This document shows, one piece after another, positions 1-5,120 of a DNA stretch of 5,120 bases. The stretch is from Methylococcales bacterium (GTDB taxonomy: Bacteria > Pseudomonadota > Gammaproteobacteria > Methylococcales > Methylomonadaceae). The stretch spans positions 1 through 5,120 of the forward strand of contig JAGLBU010000271.1 in NCBI GenBank assembly GCA_023146575.1. The letters are read 5' to 3'. The notes under the pieces were generated by a model that was not told the origin of the DNA, ran no database searches, and saw nothing but the letters and a program-made list of their open reading frames with translations. The translations under genes were made by a program, and so were the position numbers. Each line of letters starts with the position of its first letter. The stretch's first letter is position 1.

Positions 1-584
1 CGAATAGTCATATTATCCCAACGACCGCCCGTGACCGAAAAACGTTTTTACGCGCGACGTGTATTGATAAGTTTGATTATGCGGTGATTAATCATGGCGG
101 CATTATTTTAAATGCGAATGGCGCGTTAAATACAGACTGGTTTCAAGAAATAGAACCCAAAATTAGGCCTTTATTACCTGTTTTAACGGGATTACAGCAA
201 CAAGTTCAATTGTTTAGTGATTTGCAAAATTTATCGTTGAATATTCGATTGATTGATGATTATGGCATTACCTTTTATTTATCCATTAAACATCAACAAG
301 GACAAGCTGAAACCTTACATTATGTCAATAATAGTGTCATTCAACCGTATTTGGAATTACACGAATTAGATTTTTATTGTCATATGAATGATAATAATTT
401 ATCCGTTTTACCGGATGTGATTAACAAAGCTCCAGCGGTTGCTTATGTGCAAAAACAACTGGATAAGCACTATAAAGATTATCTTTCGTTCGGTATTGGT
501 GATAGTTTAACCGATATGGCGTATATGCAATTATGTGATTATTTTATCACGCCTCAAAATAGTCAAATTATGCAACATTTTTAA
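1..584 (+). CDS. HAD-superfamily hydrolase, subfamily IIB-like (sucrose-phosphatase type), 5'-truncated by window edge
   Basis: The reading frame is open from base 3 to the TAA at 582-584, giving 193 visible residues. A GTG at 84 could be mistaken for the start, but conserved HAD sequence lies upstream of it, so the true start is outside the window. Seen: a motif II-like stretch IIPTTAR near visible residues 4-10; an INHGG segment near 29-33, typical of the 'N-G-A/G' strand after motif II in IIB HADs; the motif III lysine in NKAPAV (codon at 426); and motif IV GDSLTD (aspartate codons at 501 and 513), which binds Mg2+. The motif I DxD nucleophile must be in the missing 5' part, roughly 50-70 residues by family length. 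The family hydrolyses phosphate esters in the cytoplasm, often of sugars. The substrate cannot be read from sequence. Relatives also occur in tellurite/Ter-type biosynthetic gene clusters, and I cannot rule out that affiliation. The stop codon overlaps the next gene's first ATG by one base, suggesting cotranscription. Confidence 0.8.
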   Translation, partial: NSHIIPTTARDRKTFLRATCIDKFDYAVINHGGIILNANGALNTDWFQEIEPKIRPLLPVLTGLQQQVQLFSDLQNLSLNIRLIDDYGITFYLSIKHQQGQAETLHYVNNSVIQPYLELHELDFYCHMNDNNLSVLPDVINKAPAVAYVQKQLDKHYKDYLSFGIGDSLTDMAYMQLCDYFITPQNSQIMQHF

Positions 585-1552
585 TGATGAAAACGGTTTT
601 AGTGACGGGCAGTAATGGTTTTATCGGACAAGTGTTGTCGCAAGAGTTACAGGCACTTGGTTTTTCCGTTAAAAACTTGGTTCGGACTAAAACGGCAAAA
701 ATACCGAATCAACTGGTGTTAGATTTAACCGCTGAGTGGTCGTTTAATCCTTGTGACGGTGTCGATACCGTATTTCATTTAGCAGGGAAAGCCCATGCTT
801 TAGCAGAAGTCACACAAGATAATGATGAATATCAAAAAATTAATACGGAAGCTACTGAAAAATTATTAAACGCGGCACAACAAGCAGGTGTTCAGCAGTT
901 TATTTATTTTAGCAGTGTAAAGGCTATCGGTGACAGTGAATTAAGACAGGATGAAACCAGTACGCTGGCGGCAGAATCGCCTTATGGACAATCAAAATTA
1001 GCCGCTGAAAAATTAGTTTTAAAGGAAAATTATGTTCCTCATCCTGTGGTTATTCGCCCGTGTATGGTTTATGGGAATTCTCATAAAGGCAATCTACCTA
1101 AAATGATTCAAGCGATTGCACGAGGCGTATTTCCGCCGTTACCAGAGGTTAATAATCAGCGCTCAATGGTACATGTTAACGATGTGGTTTCAGCGGCATT
1201 ATTAGCGGCTGAAAAAAGCAAGGCGGCAAAACAGATTTATATTGTCTCTGATGGCGAGGGTTATTCCTCGCGGCAATTGTATGAGTGGATTTGTTATGCG
1301 TTAAAAAAACCAATACCTAGCCTCACGATACCTTTAATAATGATGGAAATATTGGCAAAAATAGGGGATGTCATCGGGCGTTGTTGTGGGCGGCGGTTTA
1401 TTTTCGATTCGAATGTAAAACATAAATTACTCGGCTCGGCTTGTTATTCTTCTGTTAAAATTGAAAAAGAGCTGGGCTTTAAAGCGCGTTATAGCGTACA
1501 GCAAGCGTTACCTGATATTGTGAGCTATCTGCAAAAAGAAGGTTTTTTTTAA
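584..1552 (+). CDS. NAD(P)-dependent extended SDR: nucleotide-sugar 4-reductase/epimerase, WbpV/WbpK/WreQ-like
   Basis: This 322-residue cytosolic protein is a complete extended short-chain dehydrogenase/reductase. Visible: the Rossmann glycine motif TGSNGFIG (G9, G12, G15); HLAGKAH at 65-71; the catalytic serine region FSSVKAIG at 109-116; the catalytic pair Y134 and K138 in YGQSK; RPCMVYG at 158-164; and VHVNDV at 196-201. The 'HLAGKAH' and 'SSVKAIG' signatures resemble Pseudomonas WbpV/WbpK and Rhizobium WreQ. These reduce the 4-keto group of the WbpM product to UDP-QuiNAc or UDP-FucNAc. The downstream WbpL-like and WbpM-like genes make this role more likely than a generic UDP-glucose 4-epimerase, but which epimer is made cannot be told. 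Two consecutive ATGs (584 and 587) are possible starts, and no clear Shine-Dalgarno precedes them, so translation is probably coupled to the HAD gene, whose TAA overlaps the first ATG. The gene ends in a run of eight T before TAA. Confidence 0.88.
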   Translation: MMKTVLVTGSNGFIGQVLSQELQALGFSVKNLVRTKTAKIPNQLVLDLTAEWSFNPCDGVDTVFHLAGKAHALAEVTQDNDEYQKINTEATEKLLNAAQQAGVQQFIYFSSVKAIGDSELRQDETSTLAAESPYGQSKLAAEKLVLKENYVPHPVVIRPCMVYGNSHKGNLPKMIQAIARGVFPPLPEVNNQRSMVHVNDVVSAALLAAEKSKAAKQIYIVSDGEGYSSRQLYEWICYALKKPIPSLTIPLIMMEILAKIGDVIGRCCGRRFIFDSNVKHKLLGSACYSSVKIEKELGFKARYSVQQALPDIVSYLQKEGFF

Positions 1553-1555
1553 ATT

Positions 1556-1561
1556 GGGGAG
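1556..1561 (+). promoter_or_regulatory. Candidate ribosome binding site for the WbpL-like gene
   Basis: GGGGAG lies in the 23-base gap between the SDR gene and the GTG at 1576. The spacing to GTG is 14 bases, longer than ideal. An in-frame TAA at 1567-1569 means only ACG (1570), ACT (1573) and GTG (1576) are available near this site, so GTG is the best supported start despite the spacing. Confidence 0.45.
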
Positions 1562-1575
1562 ATTTTTAAACGACT

Positions 1576-2646
1576 GTGTTAATTGTATTGTTTTTATTAG
1601 TGGCAGGACTGTCCTGCTGTGGTTTGACGTACTGGATCTGCAATTATGCGTTAACCAAAAAATTGCTGGATATCCCCAATAATCGCAGCTCACATTCTAT
1701 TCCTACCCCGAGAGGTGGTGGCGTATCCGTGGTGGTGATTTTTTTAATCAGCCTATTAAATTTGCAATTTTTTGATCTGATTACGCTGGATAATTCTCTG
1801 TTGGCAACGCTGATTTTTTCAAGTCTTTTAATCGCAGGCGTGGGCTTTTGGGACGATTTTCACGCAATTTCCGCCCGTTGGCGCTTCAGTATCCATATCA
1901 TAGCTATTTTTCTGATCACCTTGTCATTGCCACAACTTCCTGCGCTGATTTTATTTAACATTAGCCTTAATATTCCCATAATAACCATTTTCTTTTATAC
2001 ATTAGCGTTAGCGTGGCTGTTAAATCTCTATAATTTTATGGATGGAATTGATGGCTTGGCGAGTACGGAAGCGATTAGTGTCTGTGTCGGTGCGCTCCTC
2101 TTACTTTTGATGGGCTCTGAAACCAGTTGGAATCTTATTATTACGTTATTGGTGGTTTGCCTCATAGGTTTTTTAATCTGGAATTGGCCACATGCCAAAA
2201 TTTTTATGGGTGATGCCTGTAGTGGGTTTTTAGGTTTTATATTAGGTGTTTTTGCATTGTTAACCGCATTAGAAGGGATGATAAATCTTTGGAGCTGGAT
2301 GATTTTATTAGCTTTTTTTATTAACGATGCCTCGGTGACTTTAATTGATCGATTTTTAAGAGGTGAAAAATGGTATGAAGCCCATTGTACACATGCGTAT
2401 CAATATCAAGCACACAGGCTTATTCAAAAATTTGAAGGGCAGGGCGTTCCCCACAAATTAGCCAGAACCCGATCTCATACTCAAATAAATTTAGCGGTAC
2501 TAGCGATTAACAGTTTTTGGTTATTACCGTGGGCAATTCTTGCGAATATTTTTATTTTTTGGGGGTTAATCATCACAATTATTGCTTATCTCCCTCTGAT
2601 ATTTTTGGTTAGACACATTCGTAATAATAGATGTCTAGTCGATTGA
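1576..2646 (+). CDS. wbpL: Undecaprenyl-phosphate sugar-1-phosphate transferase, WecA/WbpL family (glycan-initiating)
   Basis: This 356-residue polytopic inner-membrane protein has about ten to eleven hydrophobic segments (for example near 3-22, 47-65, 75-92, 104-120, 128-149, 165-202, 215-256 and 303-346). The family moves a HexNAc-1-phosphate (GlcNAc, FucNAc or QuiNAc) from its UDP-sugar to undecaprenyl phosphate on the cytoplasmic face, the first step of O-antigen or capsule assembly. Seen in order: DIPNNRSSH at 32-40, followed by PTPRGGG at 43-49; the Mg2+-linked DD at 93-94; NFMDGIDGLA at 153-162 with D156 and D159; MGDACSGFLG at 211-220; and the cytoplasmic loop HCTHAYQ at 270-276, the counterpart of WbpL's H-x-x-H-A-Y-Q. 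The last motif favours the WbpL branch over MraY or enteric WecA. The usual third motif is GDxGSG; here the first G after x is cysteine (C215). The GTG start is chosen because TAA closes the frame just upstream. The 3' end overlaps the dehydratase gene by 16 bases. Confidence 0.9.
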   Translation: MLIVLFLLVAGLSCCGLTYWICNYALTKKLLDIPNNRSSHSIPTPRGGGVSVVVIFLISLLNLQFFDLITLDNSLLATLIFSSLLIAGVGFWDDFHAISARWRFSIHIIAIFLITLSLPQLPALILFNISLNIPIITIFFYTLALAWLLNLYNFMDGIDGLASTEAISVCVGALLLLLMGSETSWNLIITLLVVCLIGFLIWNWPHAKIFMGDACSGFLGFILGVFALLTALEGMINLWSWMILLAFFINDASVTLIDRFLRGEKWYEAHCTHAYQYQAHRLIQKFEGQGVPHKLARTRSHTQINLAVLAINSFWLLPWAILANIFIFWGLIITIIAYLPLIFLVRHIRNNRCLVD

Positions 2647-4610
2647 TTGATCAAATTATTGAAAGTTTTTTAGAGCTTTCACGCAATCAAAAAGCGGCGA
2701 TATTAATTAGCGTCGATATTGTTTTTTCAGTGATTGCATTATGGGTGGCTTTTTCGTTACGATTAGGGGCAGAAGATATTCCGCTTGAAACGGTTGGATA
2801 TTTTTTTATTATTGCGCCTGTATTAGCAATTCCTATTTTTATTCGGTTAGGTTTGTATCGGGCGATTATTCGTTACATGGGTATTAAAGCGCTCTGGACG
2901 ATTGTACAAGCGACTACGATCTATGGGGTATTATTTGCCACCTGTGTGTTTTATTCAGGCGTTGGGGTGATCGCTCGAAGCGTGCCTGCAATTAACTGGA
3001 TGATAATGGTTTTACTGATTGGTGGCAGTCGTTTTTTTGTGCGTTGGCTTTTAAGAGAAAATTATTTTCGGATTATTAATCAACAAAATGGCAATGAAAA
3101 CGGTAAAAAACACGTCATTATTTACGGTGCAGGTAATACAGGGGTGCAACTTGCGTTAGCGTTAATTCATGGGCATGAATTTAAAGCGGTGGCTTTTTTG
3201 GATGATAAGCCTGCTTTACATACCCGAAAAGTAAATGATTTAAAAATTTATCCTTTTAGTGCCTTAGAAAAATTAATCGCACGTTATAAAGTCAGTGATG
3301 TTTTATTAGCTATGCCCTCGGTCACTGGCACACGGCGCAGTGAAATTATTCGTTTATTAGAGCCGCATTCGGTTCATGTGCGAACCGTTCCAAATATTAA
3401 TGAAATCGCTCGAGGAAAGTTTACCTTTGATACCTTGCGTGAAGTCGACATAGGTGATCTGTTAGGGCGTGAGAGTGTTCCACCGATTGAGGCTCTGTTA
3501 CACGCTAATATTCGCGATAAAGTGGTGATGGTAACGGGGGCGGGTGGCTCTATTGGCTCTGAATTATGTAAGCAAATTATCGAAAATAAGCCACGTTGTT
3601 TGGTGTTATTTGAGCGTAGTGAATTTAATATTTATAAAATTGAACAAGCCTTATTAAAACTTGAAAACAACACTTGTCGTATTATACCTATTTTAGGGTC
3701 TGTTACCGATAGCCGCCGCTTAGAGCAAGTCTGTGAGGCCTTTGTGGTACAAACAATTTATCATACTGCCGCTTATAAACATGTGCCACTTGTGGAACAA
3801 AACCCCGCACAAGCGGTTTGGAATAATATTTTTGGCACCTTGGCGCTGGCACAAACGGCGATTAAATTTAACGTTGAAACCTTTGTATTAATTTCAACCG
3901 ATAAAGCGGTACGACCAACGAATACAATGGGGGCGACCAAACGCTTTGCAGAACTTATTCTGCAAGCATTAAGTGAAAAGCCAGAATATTGCAATCAAAC
4001 GCGATTTACCATGGTTCGATTTGGCAATGTACTTGGTTCTTCAGGTTCGGTTGTACCTTTATTTAGAGAGCAAATTGCCAAAGGAGGGCCTGTGACGGTA
4101 ACCGATAAACGAGTGATTCGCTATTTTATGACCATTCCTGAGGCGGCTGAATTAGTGATTCAAGCAGGTGCTATGGGGCAGGGTGGTGATGTATTTGTAT
4201 TGGATATGGGCATCCCAGTGCATATTGTTGAGCTTGCGCGCAGAATGATTCATTTGAGTGGCTTTAATATAAAAGATGAAGCACAACCTTTTGGCGATAT
4301 TGAAATTGTGTATACAGGACTTCGACCTGGAGAAAAACTTTATGAAGAATTATTGATTGGGAATAATGTTTCACAAACCCAGCATGAAAAAATTATGCGT
4401 GCTGAGGAGAATGTGATTGCGTGGCCAAAGCTTAACCAAATAATAAACAACTTAGAAAAAAATATTAAAAAGAATGATCTTGAGGGTGTGCGAACATTAT
4501 TAAAAAAGGTGGTCACAGGCTTTAACCCTCAATGCTCTATGGTTGACGAGGTGAGTTTGGCCTTGCAAAATTTACAGGTGCAATCGAAAAGCCAAGATGC
4601 AGATAAATAA
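2631..4610 (+). CDS. wbpM: Membrane-bound UDP-GlcNAc 4,6-dehydratase, WbpM/FlaA1/CapD family
   Basis: At 659 residues this matches full-length WbpM-type enzymes (about 650-670), not the short soluble FlaA1/PseB form. Domains: an N-terminal region with about four membrane segments (near 21-43, 54-73, 90-110 and 117-135); a first Rossmann-like CoA-binding-type domain beginning HVIIYGAGNTG at 161-171; and a C-terminal catalytic SDR domain from about 297, with TGAGGSIGSE at 302-311 binding NAD(P). Catalytic region: STDKAVRPTN at 422-431, then M433 and K437 in TMGATK. Methionine replaces the usual SDR tyrosine, giving the S-M-K triad known for WbpM. HTAAYKHVPL at 378-387, RYFMTIPEA at 497-505 and LRPGEKLYEEL at 564-574 are further family signatures. 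The reaction converts UDP-GlcNAc to the UDP-4-keto-6-deoxy sugar, precursor of UDP-QuiNAc and UDP-FucNAc. The ATG at 2631 lies inside the 3' end of the WbpL-like gene with no strong ribosome site, so translational coupling is likely. Confidence 0.93.
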   Translation: MSSRLIDQIIESFLELSRNQKAAILISVDIVFSVIALWVAFSLRLGAEDIPLETVGYFFIIAPVLAIPIFIRLGLYRAIIRYMGIKALWTIVQATTIYGVLFATCVFYSGVGVIARSVPAINWMIMVLLIGGSRFFVRWLLRENYFRIINQQNGNENGKKHVIIYGAGNTGVQLALALIHGHEFKAVAFLDDKPALHTRKVNDLKIYPFSALEKLIARYKVSDVLLAMPSVTGTRRSEIIRLLEPHSVHVRTVPNINEIARGKFTFDTLREVDIGDLLGRESVPPIEALLHANIRDKVVMVTGAGGSIGSELCKQIIENKPRCLVLFERSEFNIYKIEQALLKLENNTCRIIPILGSVTDSRRLEQVCEAFVVQTIYHTAAYKHVPLVEQNPAQAVWNNIFGTLALAQTAIKFNVETFVLISTDKAVRPTNTMGATKRFAELILQALSEKPEYCNQTRFTMVRFGNVLGSSGSVVPLFREQIAKGGPVTVTDKRVIRYFMTIPEAAELVIQAGAMGQGGDVFVLDMGIPVHIVELARRMIHLSGFNIKDEAQPFGDIEIVYTGLRPGEKLYEELLIGNNVSQTQHEKIMRAEENVIAWPKLNQIINNLEKNIKKNDLEGVRTLLKKVVTGFNPQCSMVDEVSLALQNLQVQSKSQDADK

Positions 4611-4625
4611 TTTAAACGGTATAAT
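4598..4625 (+). promoter_or_regulatory. Candidate sigma-70 promoter for proA
   Basis: A perfect -10 hexamer TATAAT lies at 4620-4625. The best -35 candidate at 16-base spacing is TGCAGA (4598-4603), only three of six matches to TTGACA, and it lies within the last codons of wbpM. There is no extended -10 TG. The expected transcript start near 4632 would leave a leader of about 20 bases before the proA ATG. The perfect -10 and the change of function between wbpM and proA support it; the weak -35 suggests modest or activator-dependent use. Confidence 0.5.
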
Positions 4626-4649
4626 CTTGATGTCATTTGGGGGTTTAAA
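4611..4649. repeat. 7-bp inverted repeat flanking the proA promoter region
   Basis: TTTAAAC at 4611-4617 is the exact reverse complement of GTTTAAA at 4643-4649, with 25 bases between the arms. The right arm is part of the 8-bp palindrome GTTTAAAC (4643-4650). The arms start directly after the wbpM stop codon and end two bases before the proA ATG, enclosing the TATAAT hexamer. The arms are very AT-rich and there is no following T-tract, so this does not look like an intrinsic terminator. An operator or a chance repeat is possible. Confidence 0.5.
4639..4643 (+). promoter_or_regulatory. proA: Ribosome binding site of proA
   Basis: GGGGG lies eight bases before the ATG at 4652. It is purine-rich and well spaced, which supports this ATG over the internal ATG at 4682. 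Its last G overlaps the right arm of the 7-bp inverted repeat. Confidence 0.5.
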
Positions 4650-4651
4650 CA

Positions 4652-5120
4652 ATGGGATTAAGTGTGAATATTAAAGACTATATGCAAAAGCTTGGAAAAC
4701 GAGCCAAACAAGCGGCGCGAAAAATTAGTAAAGCCGATAGTGGTCATAAAAATAAAGCGTTATTAGAAATTGCCAAGCAATTACGATTACAAACGGAATT
4801 TTTAATCACTGAAAATAAAAAAGACCTGAAAGCGGGTAAAAAAAAGGGCTTAGATGCGGCATTATTAGATCGCTTAGAACTCACGCCTGATCGTATTAAC
4901 GCTATGATTGAAGGCTTAGAACAAATAGTAACCTTAGCCGATCCTGTTGGGGGTATTAGCAATTTACAGGCACGCCCAAGTGGTATTGAAGTTGGACAAA
5001 TGCGAGTTCCATTGGGGGTTATTGGGATTATTTATGAATCACGTCCGAATGTGACGGTTGATGCGGCGGCACTGTGTTTAAAATCAGGTAATGCCTGTAT
5101 TTTACGCGGTGGCTCTGAAT
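4652..5120 (+). CDS. proA: Gamma-glutamyl phosphate reductase (glutamate-5-semialdehyde dehydrogenase), 3'-truncated by window edge
   Basis: The frame is open from ATG 4652 to the window end, giving 156 residues of a family usually about 415-420 long. ProA reduces gamma-glutamyl phosphate to glutamate-5-semialdehyde with NADPH, the second step of proline synthesis from glutamate, in the cytoplasm. Seen: the N-terminal [15 protein letters not shown] helix (9-23), typical of proteobacterial Pro[13 protein letters not shown] at 71-82; LADPVGG at 95-101; and the diagnostic [19 protein letters not shown] (119-137), then LCLKSGN at 141-147 and ILRGGSE at 150-156. These closely parallel E. coli ProA. 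The catalytic cysteine lies beyond the window. The start at 4652 has a well-placed G-rich site; ATG 4682 would remove part of the conserved helix. Residues 57-65 are lysine-rich and coded partly by a run of eight A (4838-4845). proA is unrelated to the preceding sugar genes and probably has its own promoter, though no terminator separates them. Confidence 0.95.
   Translation, partial: MGLSVNIKDYMQKLGKRAKQAARKISKADSGHKNKALLEIAKQLRLQTEFLITENKKDLKAGKKKGLDAALLDRLELTPDRINAMIEGLEQIVTLADPVGGISNLQARPSGIEVGQMRVPLGVIGIIYESRPNVTVDAAALCLKSGNACILRGGSE

Noticed and set aside
84..86. GTG as the start of the HAD gene
   Set aside because: The frame is open upstream to base 3 and encodes the motif II-like IIPTTAR, so the gene begins before the window.
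1543..1552. T8 run at the end of the SDR gene as a terminator or frameshift
   Set aside because: No GC-rich stem precedes it, the frame ends normally with GFF and TAA, and a slip would only change the last few residues.
1508..1693. Minus-strand open frame of 61 codons across the SDR/WbpL junction
   Set aside because: It lies opposite two well-supported genes, has no recognisable domain and its composition follows the antisense of hydrophobic coding sequence.
3809..3817. ACAAGCGGT, identical to the core of a Pasteurellaceae DNA-uptake signal
   Set aside because: It occurs once in this window, inside a conserved wbpM segment coding A-Q-A-V. A true uptake-signal genome would be expected to show repeated or paired copies, and nothing else points to Pasteurellaceae.
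3773..3994. Minus-strand open frame of 73 codons inside wbpM
   Set aside because: It is opposite the conserved catalytic SDR domain of wbpM, and no motif supports a separate gene.
4744..4962. Minus-strand open frame of 72 codons opposite proA
   Set aside because: The plus strand here encodes conserved ProA sequence continuously from ATG 4652 to the window end.
1..5120. CRISPR array, tRNA/rRNA genes, insertion sequence or phage genes
   Set aside because: No regularly spaced repeats, RNA-gene signatures, transposase motifs or terminal inverted repeats were seen; coding sequence fills nearly the whole window.

Overview
The window reads as ordinary chromosomal DNA from an AT-rich Gram-negative bacterium. 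A gammaproteobacterium is most likely: the gene trio matches the WbpV/WbpL/WbpM set known from Pseudomonas O-antigen clusters, and the last gene is a typical proteobacterial proA. Codon use favours A/T at third positions (TTA, AAA, ATT, GAA). A sulfur-oxidising Thiotrichales-type lineage would fit, but this sequence alone does not establish genus or family.

Layout, all on the + strand: (1) 1-584, the 3' part of a HAD-superfamily (IIB, sucrose-phosphatase-like) phosphatase whose start lies before the window; (2) 584-1552, an NAD(P)-dependent extended SDR of the WbpV/WbpK/WreQ type; (3) 1576-2646, a membrane sugar-1-phosphate transferase of the WecA/WbpL family, with a GTG start; (4) 2631-4610, a full-length WbpM/FlaA1/CapD-type membrane UDP-GlcNAc 4,6-dehydratase; (5) 4652-5120, the N-terminal part of proA, cut by the window end. 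The first four genes are packed with a 1-base overlap, a 23-base gap and a 16-base overlap, so they look like one operon. No interval of more than about 45 bases lacks a gene.

Genes 2-4 form a coherent pathway. WbpM removes water from UDP-GlcNAc to give the 4-keto-6-deoxy sugar. The WbpV-like SDR would reduce (or epimerise) this to UDP-QuiNAc or UDP-FucNAc. The WbpL-like enzyme would then place that sugar phosphate on undecaprenyl phosphate, starting an O-antigen or other surface polysaccharide. The HAD gene overlaps this set, but its substrate is unknown. proA (proline biosynthesis) is a separate function; a perfect TATAAT hexamer sits just before it, inside a 7-bp inverted repeat.

I do not see a previously undescribed system here. 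The points most worth a second look are the HAD phosphatase coupled to the sugar genes, active-site-region variants in the WbpL homologue, and the small repeat-flanked promoter before proA.
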